A stretch of 64,000 bases of DNA from Macrotrachela quadricornifera. Its lineage: Eukaryota > Rotifera > Eurotatoria > Philodinida > Philodinidae. Shown here one piece after another: positions 11,516 through 22,055 of the stretch. The number at the start of each line of letters is the position of its first letter. The first letter of the stretch is position 1. The position numbers and the translations under genes were made by a program. The notes below the pieces were generated by a model. That model was not told where the DNA came from and did not search any database. It was given only the letters and a program-made list of their open reading frames with translations. The stretch lies in assembly GCA_022393335.1 (NCBI GenBank), contig JAJEKB010021880.1, positions 803,776-867,775 of the forward strand. The letters are read 5' to 3'.

Positions 11516-12180
11516 TTTTGAAGAATATCTTTTCGAAGCTAGTCTTAAATATAAAAAATAGTGAATTGTCATTTCAGTACTCACGAAAAGTCGAAAGAAA
11601 AAAACGATTAAAAACGCGTTTGAAAATAGAGGTATAAGTTGTGCTGCTGAGTCACTGCCCTCGCCGATCAACAAGGAAAAACGTAGAATCACTGGCGCAG
11701 TACTAAAAGAAATTTTAAAAATTTATAACCCACCGTCGTTGATACCGATCTTAAGATTGAACAACTCGTAGTTCTTTTATAGAACTTGCACACCATACGT
11801 ATGTGTTGGCTGCCACAGAACAGTCAACGTGAGTGCGGAGTGTGTATACCCTGTAGAAATACCGGTATTGCATAGAGAAATTTTTCTTATATCCTTAATA
11901 CAATATTTTTTTTTCTAAACCTTAAGTCTCCACGCTGTCAAATGGCGAAGACACTTGAGTCGGTGCACATATGGTGCCTTTTACGAATGTTCACGGAAAC
12001 TAGATTAAGTGTCCGAGGATATGTCAAACTATAGACAATAATGGAAGCATAAGAGAGATGGAGATATGGATAATGGGTGGTACAGGTGTAGCAGGTATAA
12101 GATCCTTTCTCGGACCTCCATGTTGGTGCAAAGAAGGAAGATCCCCACAGGAGCCTGGCAGGAAGAGGAGCCAAGTTGAG
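11516..12180. other. Intergenic; GC-richer patch at 11930-12200 without recognisable gene
   Basis: The part at 11930-12200 is clearly less AT-rich than its surroundings, but its open frames resemble no family known to me. It leads straight into the 83-bp tandem array. Confidence 0.35.
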
Positions 12181-12184
12181 GGCG

Positions 12185-13065
12185 CTGCGACGGGAGTTTC
12201 ATGCGAAGTAAATTGACACCCTTTCTATAAAAATAAAAAGCGACATCATTTCTAACGTGAGAAAACATATTCATAAGTGAAGTAGTAAATACGAGTTTAA
12301 CCCTTTTCAATAACATAAAAAAAAGAAGTGTTTTTTAATATAAGAAAACATGTTTATGATTGAACTAGTTTATATGAGTAAAACCTCTTCCAATATCATC
12401 AAAAAACGAAGTGATCATTAACTGGAGAAAACATGTTCATAGGTAAACTAGTAAATACAGGTTAAAACTCTTTCAATGACATCAAGAAAAAAAGTGATTC
12501 CTACCGTAAGAAAACATCTTCATAAATGAACTGATAAACACAAGTAAAATCTCTTCTATTAACATCACAGGACGAAATGATTTCGATCTCAAGAAAATAT
12601 ATTCATAATTGAACTAGTAAATATGAGTTAAATGTCTTTCAATAACGTCAAAGAAAGAAGTAATTTCTAACGAAATAAAGCATGTTTATACTTTAAGTAG
12701 TAAATACGAGTTAAATCTCTTTGAATAACATCAAAAGGCGCAGTGATTTCTAACGTAAGAAAACATGATAACAAGTGAACTAGTAAAAACAAGTTGAATC
12801 TCTTTGAATAACATAAAAACACGAAATGATTTCAACAGTAATAGAACATGTTAGTAATTAAACGAGTAAATACGAGTATAATCTCATTAAACATCATTGA
12901 AAAACGAAGTGATTTCAAATGCAGGAAAACCTATTCATGGTTAAACTAGTTAATACAAGTAGAATCTCTTTGATTAACAAAGAAAAACGAGGTGATTTCT
13001 AATGTAAGAAAACTTATTCATAGTTGAACTAGGTAATACGAGTAAAATCACTTTGGAAAACGCAA
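12185..13065. repeat. Degenerate tandem array, ~83-bp unit, about 10 copies
   Basis: The anchor GAAAACAT(G) recurs near 12261, 12343, 12427, 12510, 12593, 12676, 12759, 12842, 12924 and 13008, a spacing of 82-84 bases. Each unit also holds GAACTAGTAAATA, GAGTTAAAT, CTCTTTCAATAACATCA and ACGAAGTGATTTCTAACG. Copies differ at many positions. There is no coding potential across units. Confidence 0.85.
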
Positions 13066-13189
13066 AATAACGGATTTTTTTAAAGTGGTCGTAAATTATA
13101 CGAATAGAAACGGGCGAACATTTCGTAAAAACGGCGTTTTAACGTTATGGTTGCGTAAAAACTGCGTATTTACGCATTTCTAACGCGTT

Positions 13190-13765
13190 TTTTTAAAGGT
13201 TGTGTCTGCCTGGGCTTGCTCGGATTGTTTCTTGTATCGATATTGCACGATCCTATCAGGATTTACTTTCGATCCTATTCAGGAACGTAACAAAATTCAT
13301 AACGAAGATTTCATCGAGATTTCAGTAGGTTTGAATCAAGATCTGTTCTGGGTCCTGATACAAGAATCCTGCCAAGAGTTATATTATATCCGAAAAGGAT
13401 CTTATCAGGAATAAAATAAGATTAGTGAGAATCCTAAACTGAATAATCCTGCCAGGCTTCGATCAGAATCCTGCAAGGAAGTGTTGAAGAACAAATATTC
13501 CGAACTCTTAAAACAAGCACAAGTATGAGCAGGATCTTAATAGGAAAATACAAAGAGCCATTTAAGATCTTTTCGGGTTTGTATGTAGAGACAATTGAAA
13601 ATTTAACTTCCAGGATGGTGTCAAGAACCTCGCAACCTTTACATTATTAGCTAGGTTTAGATCAAGATCCGTTCAAAGTTTGTAAATCTATTGTTCACAA
13701 CAGAATTTCAATACTAATGTTGAGCACAATCTCAACAAAAATAAATAGCAGGATATTTAAGATGT
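13190..13765. repeat. Cluster of CAGGATC/GATCCTG motifs
   Basis: More than ten short motifs of the type GATCCTG, AATCCTGCCAGG or AGGATC occur in both orientations over about 570 bases, for example near 13250, 13365, 13400, 13445, 13465 and 13530. Dense oppositely oriented short motifs resemble subterminal transposase-binding arrays. Termini and target duplications could not be fixed. Confidence 0.4.
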
Positions 13766-14090
13766 TATTGTGTTTTAATTTGGAACACGACAAAATTCTG
13801 ATTGCTGAATAATTTACTAGCATTTCTATTCTGATTCTGATTTGGTAATTTTAATAAAGAAATAGAAAGAATCTTTAAAATGTTAGAAAAATATTTTCTA
13901 AACCTCTGTAAAGTTGATATAAAAGTTGCTTTGGGATTCGACCTAAAATATTGAGTTCTTCTTTTTATCAGAAAAATAAAATTGAAAGTCATTAAATTTG
14001 GGTGGTAATTTGAATTTAGTCATCGTAAATTATTTTCGTTTAATATATAATTTTAATCAGCAACAGATCTTTTGATAAAAGCTGGTTCTA

Positions 14091-14829
14091 AAGGGTGATC
14101 AGAAAGATTCGACCTCTCTCACTAAATTGATATTGTTCATGCTGAACTTCGATATATATCATCGATGAAATTAAGTGGTTTTGTAGAGAAAAAGAAGAGC
14201 TATCATCTGAAAAAAAATATGTCGAAAAATTCAAGTATATGATGATCGTTTAGTCATTTTACGTTTCTTGAGTAAGATATTTTCACCTTACATTTTTTTA
14301 AAAAATCACCAAAAATATCTTATTCGATAAAATATACAAATTACATAGGATTTTATCGTTTACTTTTTAAAAAAATATTCAATAATCACGTTTTGTGATA
14401 CGTTGGCTTTGTTTTCGGACGACTGTCTTTAATCTTTTTGGAATACTGACAATCATTTTCACACATTTTTCTGCACTAAAATTTTTCCATATATCAATAA
14501 TTTTTTTTTGTTTGACATCATGTAATGAATTAAATTCATATTTAGATAAATCATTCCGAATAATACTCCATTATGTAATTTGTATATTTTATCGAATAAG
14601 ATATTTTTGGTAATTTGTTAAAAAAAATGTAGGGTGAAAATATCTTACTCAAGAAACGTAAAATGACTAAACGATCATCATATACTTGAATTTTTCGACA
14701 TATTTTTTTTCAGATGATAGCTCTTCTCTTTCTCTACAAAACTACTTAATTTCATCGATGATATATATGGAAGTTCATCCTGAAAAACATCGATTTAGTG
14801 AGAGGGGTCGAAACTTTCTAATCACCCTT
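14091..14829. mobile_element. 739-bp Tc1/mariner-type element with ~250-bp inverted ends and transposase tail
   Basis: The left end AAGGGTGATCAGAAAGATTC and the right end (inverted AAGGGTGATTAGAAAGTTTC) are each flanked by TA, at 14089-14090 and 14830-14831. The inverted arms are about 250 bases long. In the centre, the minus strand at about 14390-14495 reads IPKRLKTVVRKQ preceded by IW-rich sequence. That is the C-terminal block of Tc1-like transposases (family form MPRRLxAVI). The element is thus an internally deleted relative of a Tc1-type transposon. Confidence 0.75.
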
Positions 14830-14845
14830 TAGTTTTGGTATTAAT

Positions 14846-14953
14846 ATTGGTATTGATATCAATATTGATATTGGTATTGATATCAATATTGATATTGGTA
14901 TTGATATCAATATTGATATTGGTATTGATATCAATATTGATATTGGTATTATT
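14846..14953. repeat. 24-bp minisatellite, palindromic unit
   Basis: About four and a half copies of a 24-base unit built from TTGGTATTGATATC and AATATTGATA. The GATATC core makes each unit self-complementary in part. The array begins 16 bases after the Tc1-type element ends. Confidence 0.85.
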
Positions 14954-15470
14954 TTTTTTGCATCCCTAGTAGTGGAATTATGCTGCTATTCGTGACAATA
15001 CTATATTCTGACTGTTAGAAGTGCAATATGTGAATATCAAATAAAAAATAAATTGAGAATTTCGTCAGCTAAGCAAAGTAAAGCGGACATTCTTAGCGAA
15101 AAGATAAAAGAAATGCTTCACAATTGAGGAACGAGGGCGATCAATCGGTAGCTACAAACAGCATTGAGTCAGCTCGAAACGTTGTGATAGTTTTCTTCAC
15201 ACCCACATAACATACGTTTTTTTCTGCCACAAACATAAATCGAATCAAAAATCGTTGTACAATGACAGATGAATCGAATGTTATGCATGGTTTTGAAAGG
15301 CTTTGAGTTATTTATTGATGCATTAACTCATACGTCACAAATACATCGAACGATACTTGTGCGTCACAATCTCTTTAAGTTGGTTGATTTTTATGGTTTC
15401 TATGTCACTATAATAAAATCGGAGCAACAGAAAGAAATCATTCGCTTGAATTTACAAGGCGTGTTTCACA
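14954..15470. other. 5' flank of the DUF2817 gene
   Basis: No separate gene is supported. An open frame at 15269-15568 overlaps the peptidase in another frame and has no family resemblance. Confidence 0.4.
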
Positions 15471-16727
15471 ATGTCTTTCTTACGAGAAACTTTTCTTTTC
15501 GTTATCTTTGTTTTCAGCAATTGGTGCATATTTATTTCATGTCAAGGAGTCACTCGTCCGGAAGCTGACAACTACTACTATTCTGCTAATGTGACACAAG
15601 CAACAATAAAATTCGTAGCCGCCTGCAACTATGCAAATGGATCTATCGAATATATCAATCATCCAAACAACGGTGCATATGGAGAACAATTGCAAGCAAC
15701 CGTCTGCGCTGTGGGCGACGTCGGAAAACGTGCAGTTGTCTACACTATTTCGGGTACACATGGCATAGAAGGCTATGCTGGATCTATGGCTCAGATTAGT
15801 ATGCTTCGTGGAAATTCATCAATGTATCCACCGGGCATTCGGATGGTCCACTTACATCTGGTTAATCCGTATGGAGCTTCATATATTCTCAAAGAAAATG
15901 AACAAAATGTTGATCAATTAAAGAACGAAGCTATGTATTATACGCTGAACTATGACAATCCTATACTTCAACGATTAATTGATCAAATTGATATGTCCAA
16001 GTTAGGCAATGATTCTGCTCGACAGAATGCGTTTGCAGTTTTCGCTCAATTAATTGCCGATTACGGCGAGGAGGCAGTTAATTTAGCGCTAAAAACGGGA
16101 CAAGGAAAGCGTCCGCAAGGTCTTGCATATTTTGGACTCACAAAATCGTGGTCAAGTCAAACTGAAGAATATGTTATTAACAAGTATTTTCCTAATGCGA
16201 CTGATATTCTCCTCATTGATTGGCATACTGCTGTCGGTCCATATGGTGCCTGGTCTTTTATGCCCATTGATAACAAGTCTAAAGATGCATTTCAACGATG
16301 GGCACCAAATGATCTGATGACACCCTATGATCTTGGTATTCCTCCAGGTGGTCAAGTACAATATAGTACTGTCCAAGCTATAACAAAAGCTAAACGTTAT
16401 ATACGAGGTTTTTGGGAAGCCGGTACTTACAATGCAACCATGGATACAAACGCAATGTTTTTACTACGTCTGTATTGTCGATTCTATAGCAACACAACTG
16501 ATACACTCTGCAGCGATATCATTGCAAAAACAAAAGAATACTTTTATCCACAAGCCGACGAATGGAAAAGGCTAACATACAATGCAATTAGCAATGTTCT
16601 TCCCAAAGTGTTATCTGGTTTCGCGGCTGAAGTAAATCATGGGACAAAAACCATCGTTCTCGACTATACTATTATTTTAGGAGCTGCTGTTGGGCTTCTT
16701 TCGTTTAATATATGGGCACTCCCATAG
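15471..16727 (+). CDS. Secreted DUF2817 (M14-like) zinc peptidase, intronless
   Basis: A 418-residue single-exon protein. Residues 1-30 are a hydrophobic signal peptide (FLFVIFVFSNWCIFISC). The body matches DUF2817, a family related to M14 zinc carboxypeptidases. It has SGTHGIEGYAGS, with the His and Glu expected to bind zinc, then HLVNPYGASYI, NEQNVDQ, and later DWHTAVGPYGAW, with the second histidine. Length fits the family plus a ~30-residue hydrophobic C-terminus (LDYTIILGAAVGLLSF) that could be a membrane or GPI-anchor signal. It probably acts outside the cell or on the cell surface; the substrate is unknown. The family is mostly bacterial, and the lack of introns next to intron-bearing rotifer genes makes horizontal acquisition a fair inference. 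Codon and base usage is less AT-rich than the flanks. The start ATG is chosen because it gives the signal peptide. Confidence 0.85.
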   Translation: MSFLRETFLFVIFVFSNWCIFISCQGVTRPEADNYYYSANVTQATIKFVAACNYANGSIEYINHPNNGAYGEQLQATVCAVGDVGKRAVVYTISGTHGIEGYAGSMAQISMLRGNSSMYPPGIRMVHLHLVNPYGASYILKENEQNVDQLKNEAMYYTLNYDNPILQRLIDQIDMSKLGNDSARQNAFAVFAQLIADYGEEAVNLALKTGQGKRPQGLAYFGLTKSWSSQTEEYVINKYFPNATDILLIDWHTAVGPYGAWSFMPIDNKSKDAFQRWAPNDLMTPYDLGIPPGGQVQYSTVQAITKAKRYIRGFWEAGTYNATMDTNAMFLLRLYCRFYSNTTDTLCSDIIAKTKEYFYPQADEWKRLTYNAISNVLPKVLSGFAAEVNHGTKTIVLDYTIILGAAVGLLSFNIWALP

Positions 16728-17278
16728 GAATTTCCCACTCTATGCAAAAGTGTCAACAACCAAGCAGAAACTTTCAGCAAGTGAAGCTCTCACTGCCTCA
16801 AGACTTTTGAACAAAAGAATACCATAGACTTCAGTCGGCATCATAATTTTTGTTTGACTATAAAATACCATTATTTAGTTTACAATGACCATTTTCATGG
16901 TTTAGAGATATCGACTTTTTTCTATAACTGCAAAATATAATGAGAAATTCTTTTAGATGTATATAATACTAAGTTAGTAGATTTGGAACATCGCTATATC
17001 AGCACATTCATATCTCTGATACAGGAATTTACCATATGAGACATTATGCAAAAAATGAGAAAACACGAAAAATAGCATATTTTAAGATACATTGTTGCAC
17101 ATTGTAGCATAACAATTACCCACGATTTTAGTCATGTTAATTACACATATCTAGTGTCCATATAAGGATATAATAATCATAGATTCAAAGTGTTAGAAGA
17201 GCATACCACGACCGGCTTCGTACTTTCTCAAAGGACTCATCAAATACCTTTATTATCACATAAATCAAAACGCTTTAA
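16728..17278. other. 3' flank of the DUF2817 gene, no feature seen
   Basis: AT-rich DNA without a supported gene or repeat. Confidence 0.4.
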
Positions 17279-18160
17279 ACCTAGGCAAGCAAAAAAGTCG
17301 ATAGGACGGGCGACATGTCTAGTCCGAAACGTCCATGCCACTAGTCATGACTAGTCTGAAACGTCTAAGTCAGTCGTCATGAGCAGTCGAAAGCGCCAAC
17401 GTTGGTCGTCATGTCTAGTCCATTATATAATACACGTCATATTGCCATATCAGGACTAGTCGCAAAGTTTATGACCTTACGTCATGACTAGTCTAAAATA
17501 CTTCGAGCAATAATCAAGACTAGTATGGTTGATGAGAAATGACATATCTTCGCGTCTGAACTAGTCCGAACATTATAAAAACTATGCTACACCAAGTCGA
17601 AAACGTCGTTTACACTAGTCAAGGCTAGTCTAACTACACAAGTCGACACTAATATACGCCTAGACTAGTATAATCTTTATAAAAAAAAATCAAAATATCC
17701 CAAGTGAGCAAAATAAATACTGGGGACGGGCGAAATGACTAGTCAAAAATGTCCTTAATATTGGTCATGACCAGTCTGAAACGTCTTGTTTATCCGTCCA
17801 AACTAGTTATGTTTACGAGAAGTGCCCTACAATCACCTCTGAACTAGTCTAAAACATCCTATATTTCTGTCACGTCTAGTTCGTTTTGTCTGTTGATCAC
17901 GTCCAGACCAGTTAGAAGAGTAGAAAAAAAAGCGGAAGGATGGATTCAAACATTCGATCCGATAATCATTAATATCTGATGGGGTATCCTGATGATATGC
18001 TATGATGCTACAATAGACCAATGTCAATTTAGCTAGTCTAAATATCAAAATAACACTCGTTCATTGACTAGACGAATAAAAACTAACTATGGACAAGCGA
18101 CTTTACTGATCTGAAACATCTTAATGAGTAGTCAAGACTAGCCTGGACCATCATGCAAGC
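17279..18160. repeat. CTAGTC-motif repeat region, three diverged ~400-bp units
   Basis: GACTAGTC and close variants (CTAGTCC, TCATGACTAG) occur roughly every 25-40 bases in both orientations. A unit start, CCTAGGCAAGCAAAAAAG followed by GACGGGCGA, recurs in changed form near 17699 (CCCAAGTGAGCAAAATAAA, GACGGGCGA) and more weakly near 18064. Its inverse (CCCGTCTTTTGCTCGCCTGGG) forms the ends at 6649 and 20109. This may be one end of a larger element reaching to 20109, or a separate tandem copy. Confidence 0.6.
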
Positions 18161-19300
18161 AAGTTATAATTATTCTTTTTCTGAAAATGTATTATTAATC
18201 TCGAATCATACTAATTCAAAACTTTTCAACAATTAGTTTGATGCAATAAAATTTTCAAACTAATTCCTTTAAGCTTGGTCATTAACGAAACGAAAAAAGA
18301 ACAGAATAAAAAGCAGGGGAGTTTTCAATATCCATGTAACTTGTTAATAATAAATGGCGAATAATGAAATGCTTTTAAAGCATAGATCATATAGTAGAAT
18401 AACAATTAATTCATTATCTATCTTTCACTTAGCATAAACTAGTGTTATCATGATAGTTTGCTAAAGAGTTGCTTACACCACTGCTGAAGTTTTACAATTA
18501 GAATATTTTAACTTCATTATTTACACATTGTTTTACAAAAGCATTTCAATTACCGTTTTAATTGATTCAATCAAACAGAGGAATTTTAAAAATAAAACTC
18601 TAAACGTTTATAGTGTACACCGACAATAATGGTAATAAAGTGTGTATTTTCGTCTTCTACCCAGAGTAATAGAAATAGACATTATGAACGTATCATACAA
18701 TATTGTGCGAAGATGCATCTCTCTGTCTATGATCAATTGTCAAATATAATTCAATACATTACGATTGTAAATATTATCCACAGTTATTAAATTAATATTA
18801 TTAGAGACTGTCATCATGGTTGATTTTTCTCTTATGAAAAGCGACAAAAAAAATAAGAAAAGTCTCTCAACATTAATAGTTTTTAAAAGGTCATTTTATT
18901 ATGTTCAATGATGAGTTTCTAGTTATTTAAATTTAAATTTAAAAACAGATTTTTATTGAATAATTTTATAGTTTATTCTCAGATTTAAATTACAAAAATT
19001 AAGGTACAAAATAAATTTAAATTATAACAAGAAAAAAAATTAATTTTTAAAATTTAAATTTTTTAAAATTTTATCTTTGTATTTAATTTTTTTAAATACT
19101 TTTTTAAGAGACCTGAGCAGTCAAAAGAAATTTTCTTAGAAAAAAATAAAAAGTTCGAAAATTAACATTAAAAAAACATATCCAACTAACTTTGTTATGT
19201 ATAATAAATTTCTTCTATTAGTACTAAAACTTGAAGACAAGCAAAGCAAAATTGTATCCAAGAGCATCTTAGAATGACTATGAATATATACAAGTTGATC
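18161..19300. other. Very AT-rich non-coding stretch
   Basis: No supported gene. 18900-19110 is extremely AT-rich with runs of AAATTTAAATTT. Confidence 0.45.
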
Positions 19301-19304
19301 CCTT

Positions 19305-20109
19305 AACAGTGTGACTCAATAGATTAAGCGTTGGATAAGTGATATATTGTGTGCATGTTCGAATCTAATCTTCTGAATTATATATTTATATTTAGACTAG
19401 TCCAGACTAGGGATCGACCAGCTCAAGTTCATGAGCTCCGTTCCAATGAACTAATGAACTGTTTGAACAGCTCTGTTCAAATGAACTGAACTGCTTGAAC
19501 AGTTTCTTTTGAACTGAACTGAACTTTTTTGAACAGCTCTATTCAAATGAACTGAACTTTTCAAACAGTTCGAAAGGACCTGTTCAAGTGGATCAGGTCA
19601 TTTGAATAAAGCTGTTCAAACAGTTCAATTCAGTTCAAAAAGAGCTGTTTAAGTAGTTCAGTTCGTGAGCGTTTTGAACAGTTCATAAAATATGAACTAG
19701 AGCTGAACTTGCCGGGGTCTAGTCCAGACTCGTCCAACACACAATACAACATCATAACCCGTCTGATGTACTATCGCAGATGTGCGTACTTTTTCCATTC
19801 CAAATACATTATGGACGGACGTCAGGACGGGGTAACACTTCTAGTCTTTTTCTTAAAAAGTCCTAGTACATGACTAGTCAATCTTTCATCAACTAACGAC
19901 TAGTCCAAAACTAGTCTGATTTACGAGAATGACTAGACATGACAAAAACACTGACGCTAAACAACTAGATAGTCAGGACGTGCATTGAGGACGCCAGAAA
20001 ATTCCAGACTAGTCATGTACTAGGACTTTTTGAGAAAAAGACTAGGACTATCATCCCGTCATGACTAGATATACGACTAGTCTTTTTACCCGTCTTTTGC
20101 TCGCCTGGG
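19305..20109. mobile_element. CTAGTC-rich element with tRNA-like head, carrying a nested hAT-type element
   Basis: The left part looks like a decayed tRNA gene: an A-box-like TGACTCAATAG at 19312-19322, TAAGCGTTGG, and a perfect B-box GTTCGAATC at 19357-19365. It is followed by a body of GACTAGTC motifs in both orientations (19860-20090). The 3' end CCCGTCTTTTGCTCGCCTGGG is followed by TA (20110-20111). A shorter copy with the same two ends lies at 6508-6649. A tRNA-headed retroelement (SINE) and a non-autonomous DNA element are both possible; the motif-dense ends favour the second, the polymerase III boxes the first. It interrupts the 5' side of the mariner copy. Confidence 0.5.
19408..19721. 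mobile_element. hAT-type non-autonomous element, 8-bp target duplication
   Basis: The 8-base GTCCAGAC occurs directly on both sides (19400-19407 and 19722-19729). The ends start TAGGGATCGACCAGCTC and, inverted, TAGACCCCGGCAAGTTC. Eight-base duplications and TAG/CAG-G-rich ends are typical of hAT transposons. The 314-bp interior is built almost wholly of GAACT/AGTTC and CTGTTCAA/TTGAACAG motifs, so the strand can fold on itself. There is no coding capacity. Confidence 0.75.
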
Positions 20110-20112
20110 TAT

Positions 20113-21074
20113 ATTATAGTGGAAGAACTACAAGCACAAACTGATCTTGGTCATGGCACTATTCAACGAATGATATCCGATCATCTCAATCTTAGAAAAA
20201 TGACCACTCGTTATATACCCAAACACCTAACTGATTCTCAACGAGCTGAACGAGTTCGAATAGGCAAAGAAAATTTAACAAAATTCGAATCAGATGCATG
20301 GCAACTAACTGATGTAGTAACAAGTGACGAGTCCTAGTTTCATCACAGATGGATCAGTCGAAAATCATTAAATTCTGCGTGGGTTACGAATAGTGATCCA
20401 CCACGTACAGCTGTTAGACGTAGTCATTTTTTACTGAGGACCTTATTTAGCATCTTTAAATCAACTGATCCTGTTGCAATTCACTATGTGGAACGAGGAG
20501 AAACTATCAATCATCAATATTACATTGATTACTGTTTAAAACCGCTCATTAACAACATCAGAAAGTAAAGACCTTCATGTGGTGTTCAAGATATGAAACT
20601 TGATTATGATAACCGATGATCACACGTTCATCAAGCGGTCTCGAATTATCTCGAATCTGAAGACATCACATAATGCCATACCCGCCTAATTCTCCTAATT
20701 TATCACCATGTGATTTTTGGTTATTTGATCTCATTAAAGAAAATTTGAACGATCTAAACAGCTCAGAATCGTTATATCGTGTTGTATCCAACTTCATGAA
20801 CTCCTTAAATAAAGAACACTATAGAGGAATATTCGATAAATGGATGCACTTGTGTGTGGATAACAACGGTGACTATTTAGAACATTTAATGAAATAAACA
20901 GAGAACGAGAAAAAAGGCGGTTGAAACATGTTGAAAAACAGAATATCATTAATTACAACCAGCACATAATGTGTTGAAATAGGTTTTATAAATAATTTAA
21001 TATCATAATATTAGTTGAAGTATGATCAATTAGTAAAGAATGAAAAGTTCTTGAAGCCTACTTTTGGTATGCTC
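20113..21074 (+). pseudogene. mariner transposase pseudogene, 5'-truncated
   Basis: Readable blocks in order: LGHGTIQRMI (helix-turn-helix region), PKHLTDSQRAERV, the first catalytic region VVTSDES (about 20322-20336) and then a TAG stop where the family has Trp. Next come a stretch to about 20570 resembling the family's central domain, a further stop, the second catalytic region DYDNR (about 20597), then YPPNSPNLSPCDFWLF at about 20675. In this last block the family's third catalytic Asp (SPDL) is Asn. It ends NNGDYLEHLMK at 20897. The 3' end is ACTTTTGGTATGCTC then TA at 21075-21076. The N-terminus is missing: the CTAGTC-rich element ends right before it. The element is dead. Confidence 0.85.
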
Positions 21075-21076
21075 TA

Positions 21077-22055
21077 AATATATCTCTATATACCACCATG
21101 AGTATCCATGACTAGTTCTGACATATCCGTTGAGTCCCTAAAGCAAGAAAGAGACATGTCGTCTGTTGCTTTGATTTATTACTTTCTTGTGTAAACTGAC
21201 CTTCACCACTCAACCCATGTTACTGTAAAAAAAATATGGAAATAAACTGAACCATTATTACAGAATTGTATTATTCTACATGTACTCTATGAAAATAGAC
21301 TCAGATGTTTACGAAAAGATATTCAACAATTATGGCCAACCATTGTCAATAATACCAGTGTTCTCCAAACCAGGCTAATTATTGGCACTACTCCATGACG
21401 AAATAATAAGTTAGATTTGGTCTGAACATGTCTACAACTATCCAAAATTATTTTGCCCGAATACAATTCACAGTAGTATCTATATTTATCCAAGGTAGAC
21501 TTTGATTAATTACAACAAAAAACACAATGTGAAACAGACAATACAGACTGCAAACTTGTATAAAATCAATCGTCCCTAATTTCAACTCATATTATCATTA
21601 ATAAAAATCTGTCTCTCATATTTATAAATCTAATAAATTAATGCATATATAGCACAAAAACAATGTAAAAATTTAAATTGATCTTAAAATTGTTCTAGTT
21701 CTATGCAGATAAATTGAATCACAACGCAGTATTGGTTGCTAGTTCTTTGTGGATATATAATTGAATTATTCTTGTGATTTTTATCATAAGAAATGGTTGT
21801 CATCTGAGGAGTTCAGTCTTTGTTGACACGAAATCATGATCGTGGTAGCTATTCTCATTCACACCCTCATTGTCTTTCCAATGTATGAAGATAGATCTCA
21901 GTTTTATTTGGGTTAGATTTTCTTGAAAAAAATTGAATCGTTTTATAATTTATTTTATTTTCTCTGAATACAATAAGTGAAAATTAATCAAAGTTAAAAC
22001 GGAGCAGCGAAATTTTGGAATTCGTGAGTACAATGAAAAACTATTTTGATAATAT
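21077..22055. other. Intergenic, no feature seen
   Basis: AT-rich DNA between the mariner copy and the small minus-strand gene. I see no supported coding frame. Confidence 0.4.

Noticed and set aside
11938..12316. Two overlapping minus-strand frames over the GC-richer patch
   Set aside because: One runs into the 83-bp tandem array; no recognisable motif in either.
12185..13065. Possible CRISPR-like array
   Set aside because: The 83-base unit repeats as a whole with gradual divergence; there are no constant repeats alternating with unique spacers, and the DNA is eukaryotic.
15471..16727. Bacterial contamination as a source of the DUF2817 gene
   Set aside because: It lies in continuous AT-rich eukaryotic sequence with rotifer-type repeats on both sides and has no bacterial neighbours or ribosome binding site.
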